64,000 nucleotides of DNA from Mangrovimonas futianensis (GTDB taxonomy: Bacteria > Bacteroidota > Bacteroidia > Flavobacteriales > Flavobacteriaceae): positions 1-64,000 of the forward strand of contig NZ_JAJJNF010000006.1 of NCBI RefSeq assembly GCF_021245805.1. The letters are read 5' to 3'. Shown in pieces: positions 25,612-35,114 of this stretch (its first letter is position 1; every line of letters starts with the position of its first letter). The notes below the pieces were generated by a model. The model worked only from the letters and a program-made list of their open reading frames with translations. It was not told where the DNA came from and ran no database searches. A program made the position numbers and the translations under genes.

Positions 25612-27531
25612 TTAATACAACTCTTTAATTTTAACCAATTTTGTTTTCCAAATCTCAAGAGAATCTTTGTGTTTCTGAATATTATCAAGGACTTCTTTTA
25701 CCATTGGATTTGTTTCGTCAACATTAGAGAAAAACTGAAGGTTGTTTTCCAATTGATTGATTTCACTCTTGACTTCCTGAATTTTCTTTCTAATAAAGGC
25801 TCGTTCGTTATCCAGTCTTCGGCTATCATCTTCATTGTTTAGGACTTCCAATTTATTATCGAACTTAATTAATTCGGCCTCACTTCGGTCCATTTTTAAT
25901 TCCTTAAAGATATGGTCGAGGGCATTGTTAAGTTTTCCTTCAATGTATCTTTTGTTAGAAGGGACATTTCCAGCTTCCTGCCACTTACTGATATATTCTT
26001 TGATAACCTCAATGATTTCTTCTTTATTTCCTGTTAGTTCAAGCCCTTTAATTTCTTTTAATAGATCATTCTTTTTGTTGTAAGCCTCCATACCTTCTTT
26101 ATTGGCTTCATCTTTGGCTTCATGGAGTCTGTCAAAATAGTGATTACAGGCTTTTTTAAATTGCTTCCAGATTTTGTCACTGCTTTTTCTTGGTACATGA
26201 CCAATTTTTTTCCAATCATTTTGGATTTTCTTCATGATTGGAGTAGTGGCCTCAAAATCTTCATTTTCTTGGTTGTCTTCAGCAATTTGAATTAACTCAA
26301 GCTTTTTCTGTAGGTTATCATATTGTTCCTTTTTAAGATTCTTATAAAAGGCATTTTTATTTCTATTAAAGGTCCTTACGGCTTGTTTGAATTTGGCCCA
26401 AGTAGCTTCATTCACTTTAATAGGGACTTTTCCGGCACTAAAAAATTCTTCTCTTAGAGCTTCAATTTCCTTAATTTTCTTTTGCCACTCATTATGAGAT
26501 TTGGCTCCTCCAGAAGTTACAGCCTCTATTTTTTCTATGATTTCCTGCTTTTTTTCTAGATTCTTCTCGTAATCTTTTTCCAATTCTGAGAAAAAGGCTT
26601 GCCTTTTTTGATGGATGGCTTTAGTTGCCGCTTTGAATCGATTCCAAACTTCTTCACGATGTTCTTTACCAACCGGCCCTAACTCTTCCTTCCACATTTT
26701 ATGTAAAACCTGTAATTCTCTGAACGAATGATTGACATCATTTTCTTTAGCCAATTCCTCGGCGCGTTCAATGATTTTTAATTTCTGTTCGTAATTGTGT
26801 TTGAAATCAAGATCCCTTAGATCTCTATTTAAATGTAAAAAGTCATAAAAGCGTTCAACGTGATGGTGGTAATTGTTCCAGGTATTGTTGTATCTATCTC
26901 GAGGTATGGGACCAGCGTGCTTCCATCTTTCTTGTAATTCCTTGAAGTGTTTATAGGTTGAATTGATGTTTTCTTCAACATTTAATAAGCCTTTAATCTC
27001 TTCAATGATTTCTTCCCTTTCAACCAAATTATCCTTTAAGCTTCGTTCAATACTTTTATAATGGGTATTTAGTTTATTACGGTATTCCCTATAAGTATCC
27101 TTAAATCTTTTTTGAAGTGGACTTGAGTAATAAAAATCAATCTCATTGCCTCCATCATTTACAAACTCTTCTTTTTTCTCATCCAGAAAAGTATCAAACT
27201 TAGATTTGAACTCATTTTTTATGTCTTCTACATGAGATTTTATGGCTTGAACCTTTTCATTTTGTACCAGCTTGCTCAATTCATCGACGAGATCATCCAT
27301 AGACATTTTGTCATAATCTTTTTTGACTATAACGTGTCTATCTTGGTTGCCCTCGTCCTCTGCGTCCTCTGCATTGGAATCATCTATTTCTGAAATACCA
27401 TCATCTTCCTCTTCTGTGGCATGCTCATTATTTTCTGAAGCACTGACTTCATCCTTTTTGGTTTCTTCAACGATGGGTTGTTTGCTTTCTTCTATTCCAT
27501 CTGCTTCTGGCAGGTTATCTTTCTCTGACAT
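25612..27531 (-). CDS. DUF349 repeat protein
   Basis: A 639-residue acidic-to-charged protein with an N-terminal region (about 1-65) very rich in Asp, Glu and Ser, then long helical segments. I count five DUF349 repeats, each with a W-K/E and a G-P/V-P turn, for example RWKHAGPIPRDRYNNTW, WKEELGPVGKEHREEVW, NDWKKIGHVPRKSSDKIW and SKWQEAGNVP. The family is helical and probably coiled-coil. Its role is not well known. It stands in its own unit, downstream of which a hairpin and the mazG terminator lie. Confidence 0.8.
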   Translation of the reverse strand: MSEKDNLPEADGIEESKQPIVEETKKDEVSASENNEHATEEEDDGISEIDDSNAEDAEDEGNQDRHVIVKKDYDKMSMDDLVDELSKLVQNEKVQAIKSHVEDIKNEFKSKFDTFLDEKKEEFVNDGGNEIDFYYSSPLQKRFKDTYREYRNKLNTHYKSIERSLKDNLVEREEIIEEIKGLLNVEENINSTYKHFKELQERWKHAGPIPRDRYNNTWNNYHHHVERFYDFLHLNRDLRDLDFKHNYEQKLKIIERAEELAKENDVNHSFRELQVLHKMWKEELGPVGKEHREEVWNRFKAATKAIHQKRQAFFSELEKDYEKNLEKKQEIIEKIEAVTSGGAKSHNEWQKKIKEIEALREEFFSAGKVPIKVNEATWAKFKQAVRTFNRNKNAFYKNLKKEQYDNLQKKLELIQIAEDNQENEDFEATTPIMKKIQNDWKKIGHVPRKSSDKIWKQFKKACNHYFDRLHEAKDEANKEGMEAYNKKNDLLKEIKGLELTGNKEEIIEVIKEYISKWQEAGNVPSNKRYIEGKLNNALDHIFKELKMDRSEAELIKFDNKLEVLNNEDDSRRLDNERAFIRKKIQEVKSEINQLENNLQFFSNVDETNPMVKEVLDNIQKHKDSLEIWKTKLVKIKELY

Positions 27532-27623
27532 TTCTGAAAATGTTTAGGTTCATAAAAAATGTGTAGCGTTAAAGATAATAACAAGTTCAATATTTACAAA
27601 GACTTCAAGTCTATTTAGAGGTA

Positions 27624-28364
27624 TTAAGATTTCCTATTCCAGATTTTCCAAGCCTTTTCGGCTTGTAACTTCAACATTTGAAGTCCGTTGATGGTTATTG
27701 CTTTTTTTTCTCTTCCGAATCTTAAAAATGTTGTTTCCTCTGGATTGTAGATAAGATCGTACAAAATATGATTAGAAGTTATACCTACGTATGGAATGTT
27801 GGGGTAGTCTTCGATTTTTGGGACGGTTCCTAGTGGGGTGCAATTGATAATTATTTGATGAGAGGAGATGATATCCGAAGTCAACCCTTTATATGTGAAG
27901 TCCACTTTTTTGCTCGCGGTTCTGGAAACAAATCGGTATTCTAAGTCCAACTTTTTTAATGCATAGGCAATGGCTTTACTAGCACCTCCAGTGCCTAAAA
28001 TAAGGGCTCTTTTGTGTTTTGGTTTTAAAAGGGGGGTTAGAGAGTTTTTGAAACCATAATAATCCGTATTGTGCCCAATAAGCTTACCGTCTTCATTAAT
28101 TTTGATCGTATTGACAGCTCCAATTTTTTTAGCTTTTTTATCCAAACCATCCAAAAAGGGAATGATGGATTCTTTATAAGGAATGGTGACGTTTAGCCCC
28201 TTTAGATCCCGATTATTTTTTATTATTTCTGGGAATTTTTCAATTTCGGATATATCGAAATTTTCATAAACGGCATCTATGTTTTGTCGTTCAAACTTGG
28301 TATTAAAGTAATTTCTAGAAAAGGAATAAGAAATGTTTTTTCCTAAAAGACCGTATTTATTCAT
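27624..28364 (-). CDS. aroE: Shikimate dehydrogenase
   Basis: A 246-residue enzyme reducing 3-dehydroshikimate with NADPH in aromatic amino-acid synthesis. I use ATG 28364, which leaves only an eight-base overlap with the upstream gene; a GTG 30 bases further upstream would give a non-conserved tail. Catalytic Lys and Asp are in NVTIPYKE and NTDYYGF, and the NADP site is LGTGGASKAIAYAL. The length is at the short end of the family, as is common in Bacteroidota. It shares a transcription unit with the two DUF368 genes upstream. Confidence 0.93.
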   Translation of the reverse strand: MNKYGLLGKNISYSFSRNYFNTKFERQNIDAVYENFDISEIEKFPEIIKNNRDLKGLNVTIPYKESIIPFLDGLDKKAKKIGAVNTIKINEDGKLIGHNTDYYGFKNSLTPLLKPKHKRALILGTGGASKAIAYALKKLDLEYRFVSRTASKKVDFTYKGLTSDIISSHQIIINCTPLGTVPKIEDYPNIPYVGITSNHILYDLIYNPEETTFLRFGREKKAITINGLQMLKLQAEKAWKIWNRKS

Positions 28365-29379
28365 ATGACTTTCTGGTTTTGTCTCCGTAGACACCCAATC
28401 CCCAAACTATGGCAATGCCTATTACGATGAATGCAAAAGCGATGTATGTTTCTCCGGTCAATTCCGGAAGAAAACGTCTGTAATTTTGAATAACTTTGGC
28501 TCCTCCAGAATCATGAATGAATTCACCAGAAGCATTTATTTTATAAACCGTTTCTTTCCAAGGCCAAACGACTCCTAGCGAACCGATGATAAACCCTATA
28601 ATGGATGCTGTTGTTATGCTTTTGTAATGCTTTAAAATATAATTCAAGATGTGTGAAAAAGTAACCAATCCAGCCAAGGATCCAATGGTGAAGACGGCCA
28701 GTATTTTTAACATTCGCATTCTTTCTTCATTATCAAGGAAACTGAAATCCCATTGGATGACATTCTTTATGGTATCATAAAGCGCGTTAACAGAATCGAC
28801 CAAAAGCAGGACGTAATTTCCTAACAAAATTAGAATAAAGGACCCAGAGAATCCCGGTAAAGTCATCCCTGTAACACTAATCATACCGCAGAAAAAAACA
28901 AATAGAAGATGATCATTTTCGGTCGCTGGGGGAAGAAAACTAATACTCAATCCTACAATTACACCAATGAGAACTGCGGCTCGTGTCTTCTTATTCCAGT
29001 CATTAAAGTCTTTATTAATATAATGTATAGAACCCACGATCATACCAAAAAAGGCACTCCAAACATATAACTCATAATTTCTGATAAGAAAATCCAATAG
29101 TTTGGAAACACTAAAATAGCTGACAACCATTCCAAAAATCAGAAGGCTAAGAAATCGGCCATTGGTATATAAATAGAAACTCTTAAAGCGTCTATTGATT
29201 AATAACTTAAGGGCTTTTCCGTTTATCCTTTGTAAGGAAAAAATAAACTCCTCGTAAAAACCAGCAACAAAAGCGACCACTCCTCCCGAAACTCCAGGAA
29301 CCTTATTGGCAGCTCCCATTGCTAGTCCTTTAAGAACCAGAAAGAATTTGTCTTGGAATGTCCTTATTTTGTGTTGCAT
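28357..29379 (-). CDS. DUF368 family membrane protein (PopT-like), second copy
   Basis: A 340-residue polytopic protein with about eight hydrophobic segments and the DUF368 signature GMTLPGFSGSFILILLGNY and AMGAANKVPGVSGG. DUF368 proteins are now known as polyprenyl-phosphate translocases (PopT) that recycle the C55-P lipid carrier for peptidoglycan and other glycans. It directly abuts the other DUF368 copy, with no gap, and overlaps aroE by eight bases. An insertion near residues 300-310 (HDSGGAKVI) is rich in charged residues. Copy number two suggests non-redundant roles. Confidence 0.85.
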   Translation of the reverse strand: MQHKIRTFQDKFFLVLKGLAMGAANKVPGVSGGVVAFVAGFYEEFIFSLQRINGKALKLLINRRFKSFYLYTNGRFLSLLIFGMVVSYFSVSKLLDFLIRNYELYVWSAFFGMIVGSIHYINKDFNDWNKKTRAAVLIGVIVGLSISFLPPATENDHLLFVFFCGMISVTGMTLPGFSGSFILILLGNYVLLLVDSVNALYDTIKNVIQWDFSFLDNEERMRMLKILAVFTIGSLAGLVTFSHILNYILKHYKSITTASIIGFIIGSLGVVWPWKETVYKINASGEFIHDSGGAKVIQNYRRFLPELTGETYIAFAFIVIGIAIVWGLGVYGDKTRKSYE

Positions 29380-30393
29380 TTATTCTTGTTTGTTACCTAT
29401 TCTTTCCAATAGGAAAATAGTTAAAAACCCTAAAATGGTTAAAACAATAGCCCATCCCAATTGACTTTCGACCAATTGATTATTTATAGTACTATAATGA
29501 AATGGCGAAACGCTCTGTTCAGTTACCGTTTTCAGGGTTTCAAAATTTTGCATGTCTTTTTGATAAACGGCTAATGTTCCAAAATCGGATATGGATTGAA
29601 AAGGAACTACTTCTCCAGTCTCATTTTTTAATACGGTTAAAGTCTCTTTCCATGGCCAAATTTTATTCAGAGACCCAATAATGAATCCTGTTAATAAAGC
29701 CAAAGTCGTATTATAGTAATTTTTGAAGAGCCATTTTAATATCCTGCTGAATGTAAGCAATCCTACAACTGCCCCGGCTATAAACAACAAAATCCTTTTG
29801 AAATCAAAATTATGAAGAGCATCGCTTAAAGTTTTATACGCACCTAAAATGACTAATATAAAGGAGCCTGAAATACCAGGTAAAATCATGGCACAAATAG
29901 CTAAAGCACCAGCTAAACTCAAAAACAAAGGATGGTCATTTCCTCCCAAAGAAGGCAATGTTGTTACGTAAAAGGCGATTAAAGAGCCAATAATGATTGA
30001 AATAAAGGTGAGCGGGTTCCACTTTTTTATTTGCTTTCCAACAAAATAGATGCTGGCCAATATCAAACCAAAGAAAAAAGACCAGATAAGAACTGGGTGA
30101 TATTCAATAAGGTATTTAGCCAGTTGCATGAAGGTTACAAAACTGGTGACAATTCCTAATAGAAGTGCTATAAGAAATCCGCCGTTTAGTTGATTCCAAA
30201 AGGCTTTAAACCCATGTTTTCTAAAGGTTGTGAATAAACTAAAATTAACATTGCCAATAGTATTGATGAGTTCCTCATAAATACCAGCAATAAAAGCAAT
30301 GGTTCCCCCAGAAACACCTGGTACGGCGTCAGCGGCTCCCATTGCAACGCCCTTTAGGGATATGATAAAATAGTCCTTGAGATGTCTTTGCAT
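29380..30393 (-). CDS. DUF368 family membrane protein (PopT-like), first copy
   Basis: A 337-residue polytopic protein with the conserved blocks GAADAVPGVSGGTIAFIAGIYEEL and ILPGISGSFILVILGAYKTL, the paired re-entrant or inverted repeats of the family. Related to the downstream gene over its entire length. Its promoter at 30419-30426 is overlapped by a 9-base palindrome, so it is probably regulated. Expected function is returning undecaprenyl phosphate to the cytoplasmic face; that is established for family members and inferred for this one. Confidence 0.85.
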   Translation of the reverse strand: MQRHLKDYFIISLKGVAMGAADAVPGVSGGTIAFIAGIYEELINTIGNVNFSLFTTFRKHGFKAFWNQLNGGFLIALLLGIVTSFVTFMQLAKYLIEYHPVLIWSFFFGLILASIYFVGKQIKKWNPLTFISIIIGSLIAFYVTTLPSLGGNDHPLFLSLAGALAICAMILPGISGSFILVILGAYKTLSDALHNFDFKRILLFIAGAVVGLLTFSRILKWLFKNYYNTTLALLTGFIIGSLNKIWPWKETLTVLKNETGEVVPFQSISDFGTLAVYQKDMQNFETLKTVTEQSVSPFHYSTINNQLVESQLGWAIVLTILGFLTIFLLERIGNKQE

Positions 30394-30395
30394 TC

Positions 30396-30422
30396 TTTGG
30401 AATTAAAAAAACGAATTCCAAA
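30396..30422. promoter_or_regulatory. Perfect 9-base inverted repeat at the DUF368 promoter
   Basis: TTTGGAATT (30396-30404) and AATTCCAAA (30414-30422) are perfect complements nine bases apart. The right arm overlaps the -7 box and the left arm ends three bases from the ATG. This geometry fits a DNA operator for a dimeric regulator better than an RNA hairpin. Confidence 0.5.
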
Positions 30423-30426
30423 GGTA
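30419..30426 (-). promoter_or_regulatory. Promoter of the DUF368-aroE unit
   Basis: TACCTTTG on the minus strand, an exact -7 box. CAA at 30444-30446 is a TTG 17 bases upstream, the expected -33 distance. The leader is about 22 bases to the ATG at 30393. Confidence 0.65.
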
Positions 30427-30451
30427 TACAATTTTGGATACACCAATTTGT

Positions 30452-31837
30452 TTAACTTGCCTTTTTCAGTAAGTTTTTAACTTGGGTTGTTTCATAAATA
30501 TTAGGGAACAATTCTTCCAAAATAAACGCGTATTCCGAATTTGATTTCATGGCGTTTTTCAGATGGTATCTTCCTTTATCATTTTCATGGATAAAGTAGT
30601 AAAGTCCGCCTAATCTAAATTCTATTTCCGGATTTTCAGGGTAGAATTCAATGGCTTGTAAAAAGTTGTAAATGGCAGCTTCAGGTTCTCCTAGTTTCAA
30701 TAAAATATCGCCTCGAGTCAACCAAGTGTTGAGCTCATAGTTTCCCAATTCCAAGGCTTTCTTATAACCATTTTCAGCTTCTTCAAGAAAATTTAAACGA
30801 TGGTTCAGTTGGGCATATTGCTTCCAGTACAAAACATTTTCTGAATCAATATTGATAGCCTTATTGATATAATACAGGGCTTTCTTGTAATTATGTTTTT
30901 TAGTATAAAACTTTGTAATGGCAAGCCAACCTTTATCTAAAAGGGGATCTTCATGGACTGTACGTGTAAAATATTGAATGGCTAAATCATCTTGATTAAG
31001 CTTTTCATAGCAATGTCCAATTCTTAATAGGGCAAAAGAGGTGGGTTCTTCTAATTTTAATGTTAAAGAGTAATATTCCAAAGCTTCTTCAAAGCGGCCT
31101 AGTTTTTCTAAAACTTTACCTTTTTCTAGGTAGGCTCCTACAAAAGTATCATCCGAAAAAATGGCAAATTCGTAGGCGGCCAATGCTTTTTTATACTCCT
31201 TTAATGAAAAGTATTGTTTTCCTAATTGATGCCAAGCTACCTCACAATAGGGATTTTGATCCAAAAAGGTATTTAGATATTCAATAGCTTCTTCATGTTG
31301 CTCTAGGAAATCAAAACAATAAATCATGTTGTAAAGTGCTGAAAAATCATTTTGATCACACTCCATGCACTTCATGAAATAAAATTTGGCTTCTTCAAAA
31401 TTGTCCAAGAAAAGATATTCCATACCGATAAGAGAATAAATATCTTCCACGTCATCGGTCAATTCTAAAGAATACTTTAGAACTTCAATAGCTTTTTCGT
31501 GCTCATCCTTTTTGGATAAAATATTGGCTTTTTGAATGTAAACCTCCTCATTGGTAGGTTCAAGGTCGTGTAACTCATCCAGTAGAACTTCTGCTTCTTC
31601 AAACTTGTTTTCAAACACATAAAGTTCAACTTTATAAAGTTTCAAGTTTGATGAGGTTGGATGCTGTTGCAACCCAAGTTTAAGCGCTTTTTTGGCTAAA
31701 GCAATTTTTCCTAAAGAAAGATAGTGATGGATGATGTCTTCAAATTCCTCTGAATCAAAAAATAAAACATTGTTAGTCTTAAGCATTGACTCGAACTTTG
31801 TCAAGGGTACATTGTTCTCGTTGGGACTAAACTCCAT
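30452..31837 (-). CDS. Tetratricopeptide repeat protein
   Basis: A 461-residue protein from ATG 31837; a TTG at 31879 would add 14 residues but coincides with a -7-like TAATTTG and is unlikely to be translated. About ten TPR repeats run from residue ~40, each about 34 residues, with typical A/G-x-x-Y-x-x-G and P turns, for example LGKIALAKKALKLGL and YLFLDNFEEAKFYFMKCMECD. No signal peptide, so it is cytoplasmic and probably a protein-interaction scaffold. It lies alone, between the DUF368 unit and an aminotransferase. Function unknown. Confidence 0.82.
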   Translation of the reverse strand: MEFSPNENNVPLTKFESMLKTNNVLFFDSEEFEDIIHHYLSLGKIALAKKALKLGLQQHPTSSNLKLYKVELYVFENKFEEAEVLLDELHDLEPTNEEVYIQKANILSKKDEHEKAIEVLKYSLELTDDVEDIYSLIGMEYLFLDNFEEAKFYFMKCMECDQNDFSALYNMIYCFDFLEQHEEAIEYLNTFLDQNPYCEVAWHQLGKQYFSLKEYKKALAAYEFAIFSDDTFVGAYLEKGKVLEKLGRFEEALEYYSLTLKLEEPTSFALLRIGHCYEKLNQDDLAIQYFTRTVHEDPLLDKGWLAITKFYTKKHNYKKALYYINKAINIDSENVLYWKQYAQLNHRLNFLEEAENGYKKALELGNYELNTWLTRGDILLKLGEPEAAIYNFLQAIEFYPENPEIEFRLGGLYYFIHENDKGRYHLKNAMKSNSEYAFILEELFPNIYETTQVKNLLKKAS

Positions 31838-31980
31838 AGGCACATTTATAAGATTTATGCTATTAAATGTAGCATTCAAATTAGGTCATTCGTTAAAATT
31901 TTGTAAATGTTTTTAACAAAATAATCAACACGATGACATTTTAAAATTGTTATAGCTTGATAGTCAGTTGGTTGTTGGTT

Positions 31981-33183
31981 TTATCCGTTTTGGATTTCAT
32001 CAAGTACTTCTTTGATGATTTGACACCCTTTTATAATTTCTTCATTTGAAATGGTAAGGGGAGGGGTTATTCTTATTGCTTTAGGTTCAAATAATAACCA
32101 AAATAAAATCAATCCCTTTTCTTGACAACGCAAAACAACTTCATTTGTTATATCGGCTGACGGAGTCATGGCTGCAAGCATCAAACCTTTTCCTCTGATA
32201 CCGGTTATTAATGGGTGAGACAGTTCTTTTCTAAAAAGGGCTTCCTTTTCAAGAGCTTGGGTCATCAAATTATGTTGGGTAACCTCCTTTAGTGTTGCAA
32301 GAGCAGCGGCGGCAATAACAGGATGCCCACCAAAAGTGGTAATATGTCCAAATTTAGGCTCACTCATTAAAAGGTCCATTAATTTTGTAGAGGCGGTGAA
32401 GGCACCTACAGGCATGCCTCCTGCGAGTCCTTTTCCCATAACCAAAATATCAGGAACACAGTTGTAGTGTTCAAACCCAAAAAGCTTTCCTGTTCTTCCA
32501 ATACCTGGTTGAATTTCATCAAGTATCAGCAAAGCACCAACTTTTTCGCAACGCTCTTTTACTTTTTTTAAGTAATCATTATTGGGAGTAATGAAGCCGG
32601 CACCTCCTTGAATGGTTTCTAAAATAACACCTGCAGTTTGCTTGGTAATTAGTTTTAAGTGTTCCTCATTATTAAATTCAATAAATCGAATATCAGGGAG
32701 CAATGGGCGGAATGCTCTTTTGCGTTCTTCATAGCCCATAACACTCATGGAGCCCATGGTATTTCCATGGTAGGCATTTTTGGCAGAAATAATCTCGCTT
32801 CTGCAGGTTGCGCGTTTAGCAAGTTTTAAAGCGCCTTCAATTGCTTCCGTGCCAGAGTTTGTTAAATAGGTTTTTTCTAAGGGACTTGGAAGGTTTTTTC
32901 CTAAAAATTTGGCTAGCTCAACAGCTGGTTTTTGAATGTATTCTCCATATACCATAACATGAAGATACTCTTCAACCTGATGTTTAATAGCCTCAACTAC
33001 ACGAGGATGGCAATGACCTAAAGTACAGGCAGATACTCCTGCAACAAAATCTAAATAAGCCTTTCCTTGACTATCATATATATAGGATCCCTTCGCATGG
33101 GAAATTTCCATGGCCAAAGGATTAGGCGAGGTTTGGGCTTGATATTTAAAGAAATCGTTAGATGTCACGTTAATTGTCATCAT
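31981..33183 (-). CDS. Class III (PLP) aminotransferase
   Basis: A 400-residue PLP enzyme of the acetylornithine/4-aminobutyrate/ornithine aminotransferase family. The PLP-binding lysine is in ILVMGKGLAGGMPVGAF, the phosphate-binding block is TYLTNSGTEAIEGALKLAK, and ILDEIQPGIGRTG carries the conserved Asp. The substrate is not decided by these motifs; no arg genes are adjacent, and the general name aspartate aminotransferase family is the safest. Two ATGs are side by side at 33183 and 33180; the start overlaps the OstA-like gene stop by 11-14 bases. Confidence 0.88.
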   Translation of the reverse strand: MMTINVTSNDFFKYQAQTSPNPLAMEISHAKGSYIYDSQGKAYLDFVAGVSACTLGHCHPRVVEAIKHQVEEYLHVMVYGEYIQKPAVELAKFLGKNLPSPLEKTYLTNSGTEAIEGALKLAKRATCRSEIISAKNAYHGNTMGSMSVMGYEERKRAFRPLLPDIRFIEFNNEEHLKLITKQTAGVILETIQGGAGFITPNNDYLKKVKERCEKVGALLILDEIQPGIGRTGKLFGFEHYNCVPDILVMGKGLAGGMPVGAFTASTKLMDLLMSEPKFGHITTFGGHPVIAAAALATLKEVTQHNLMTQALEKEALFRKELSHPLITGIRGKGLMLAAMTPSADITNEVVLRCQEKGLILFWLLFEPKAIRITPPLTISNEEIIKGCQIIKEVLDEIQNG

Positions 33184-34987
33184 TATTTTTCAAGGGTTGG
33201 GACAATTGATCTTTAGGGTCTTTTTTTAATTCTATCAATTCCTTTTTTGGAATTTGTCTTGATGCTTTTGTAGGATCTTCTTCCTTGATGTTAGAATTAG
33301 ATTTCCTTTCCTCTTCCTCTGCTTTTTTTACTCGTTCCATCATCTCTTCATCAAAAAACTCTTTCTGAGGCACATAGTCATCAATACCTTTGATTTTTGG
33401 TAATTCCAAAGGAGGGTCGTCAGAGAATAAATCTTCAACACTCTTAGGTCTTTCGTCGCCTCTCCAATCAAAATCTTTCAGTTTACGGGCATTTTTTGGA
33501 AATTGCGATTCTGGGTATGTGATAGCATCTGGTTGTTGCGCCCTGTAATAGCTTTCTAATTCACCATTGTTAAACTCAATAGTAATACTACCAGATTTAG
33601 CTTTGTCAATGCCAATTAATTCCTGCTTGTCATCACGAGCGTAAAAAATAGACTCAGCATTTTTGTTGATATAAACTGTTTTAAGTTTATTCGTCTCATC
33701 AAAAAAACCAGTAAGGGTTTTTCCTTTTACTTGATTAAAGCCATCTTCACTTATGGTGTCTTGACTCACCAAAAAGGCATCATAAAAAACATATAAGGAA
33801 TCAATTGTTTCTGTTTTAGGATTGGAATATATGTGAATGGTATCCCCGGTCATTTGATTTTCCTCATTCCATAGAACAGGACGTCGCTTTACGGCAAACG
33901 CATCTTTGGACGATAATCTCGCCAAATTAATCATTTGGGTCAATCCTTTTTCGTGGTCAACATGTATCGAATCTGCTTTTCCACTCATGTCCGATTTATA
34001 CATCTTCACATTTCTAAATGCCCTAGTAATCCGTTTTTCTGGCTTTCCCGTTACCATTAAGGTATCCGCATGCATGTAAATGGAATCCTTTTCCTGAACG
34101 GAAATAGCAAGGGCTCTTTTGGTGATGAACACGGAATCTTTGTCTTTGTAAACTTCGGCATAATGGCCTTTAATAACGCTATTGTTGATGGTGTCAGTTA
34201 CTTTAATGTTGTTAGTGGCAGAAGCAAAGCTCCGGTTGTTATCAAAGTACATACTATCACCTTCAAAAATTCGGTTGTCATAATCAATTCGGGTATTCTT
34301 GACTCCATGACCTATTTTCCGTTCCGTATCATAAAACCCTTTTTCACAATAAGTTTTACTATCGGCAGTCGTAATGGTTGAAGGGCCATACAAATAGGCA
34401 TAACCCGATTCTGAATAGAAATCAAGTTGGTTGGTGTTGATGGTGTATTCTGGATGAACAAGAATGACATCCTTGACAAATTGATATTTTTTACTGTCCA
34501 TGTAGTAACGACCGATTCTACTAGTAATTGTTCCTGAAGAATCTCTTACTACACGTCCTCCCGTTCTATAAAAGGATTGTTGTTTTAACCGGTCAAAGTA
34601 AAGGGTGTCCGTGGTCAATGTAGAATTAGGTTCGGTTAGAACTACATCACCACTGGCAAATGCTAATTTGGTTTGGCCACTATATTCTGCATATTTAGCA
34701 GTCATATTAATGGTGTCTCCCTGCTTCATGCTTACATTCCCGTAAGCTTCCAAAAAATTCTCATTGCTGTAAAGAAGCGCTTGATCACAGTACATGTCAA
34801 CTCCTTCGTGAACCACATGAACTTGACCAGAATCGTCCCTTGTCATCACTTTTAAGCCAGGTGTTTCCTCTTCTTTGATTTCCAAAAAACCACCGTACTT
34901 TATTTCAATTTTCTTAGGCTCTTGAGAATAAATTTGGGTAGCAAATAGAAAAAAGGAAAAAATTAATAACGACTTCAATATCTTCAA
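33170..34987 (-). CDS. OstA-like periplasmic protein (LptA/LptD N-terminal domain type)
   Basis: A 605-residue protein with a signal peptide (about MKILKSLLIFSFFLFATQIYS). The mature part repeats short beta-strands of an OstA/LptA beta-jellyroll, for example SGQTKLAFASGDVVLTEPNSTL and FEGDSMYFDNNRSFASATNN, consistent with the LPS-transport bridge. The tail is charged and proline-rich (about 500-605, EEERKSNSN, PKKELIELKKDPKD). Long OstA-like proteins are typical of Bacteroidota. It may form or help the LPS conduit through the periplasm, and together with the glycan cluster and DUF368 proteins supports envelope biogenesis. Confidence 0.82.
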   Translation of the reverse strand: MKILKSLLIFSFFLFATQIYSQEPKKIEIKYGGFLEIKEEETPGLKVMTRDDSGQVHVVHEGVDMYCDQALLYSNENFLEAYGNVSMKQGDTINMTAKYAEYSGQTKLAFASGDVVLTEPNSTLTTDTLYFDRLKQQSFYRTGGRVVRDSSGTITSRIGRYYMDSKKYQFVKDVILVHPEYTINTNQLDFYSESGYAYLYGPSTITTADSKTYCEKGFYDTERKIGHGVKNTRIDYDNRIFEGDSMYFDNNRSFASATNNIKVTDTINNSVIKGHYAEVYKDKDSVFITKRALAISVQEKDSIYMHADTLMVTGKPEKRITRAFRNVKMYKSDMSGKADSIHVDHEKGLTQMINLARLSSKDAFAVKRRPVLWNEENQMTGDTIHIYSNPKTETIDSLYVFYDAFLVSQDTISEDGFNQVKGKTLTGFFDETNKLKTVYINKNAESIFYARDDKQELIGIDKAKSGSITIEFNNGELESYYRAQQPDAITYPESQFPKNARKLKDFDWRGDERPKSVEDLFSDDPPLELPKIKGIDDYVPQKEFFDEEMMERVKKAEEEERKSNSNIKEEDPTKASRQIPKKELIELKKDPKDQLSQPLKNNDDN

Positions 34988-35006
34988 ACTAGCTAAAATT
35001 TGGTGT

Positions 35007-35014
35007 CAAAAATA
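35007..35014 (-). promoter_or_regulatory. -7 box of the OstA-like gene
   Basis: Minus-strand TATTTTTG, exact match, 20 bases from the ATG at 34987. The leader would be about 16 bases. Confidence 0.5.
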
Positions 35015-35064
35015 GTGATAAATATGATGTTTTATCGTGTGTTGTGATTTTTTTAATAATAAAA

Positions 35065-35093
35065 AAACCTGCCAAAAAACATTTAGCAGGTTT
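35065..35093 (-). terminator. Intrinsic terminator of the purA unit
   Basis: AAACCTGC (35065-35072) and GCAGGTTT (35086-35093) are perfect complements with a 13-base loop. On the minus strand the second arm is followed by a T-run, so it ends leftward transcripts of purA. Confidence 0.7.
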
Positions 35094-35114
35094 GAATTTC
35101 TTTATAAAAGATAA

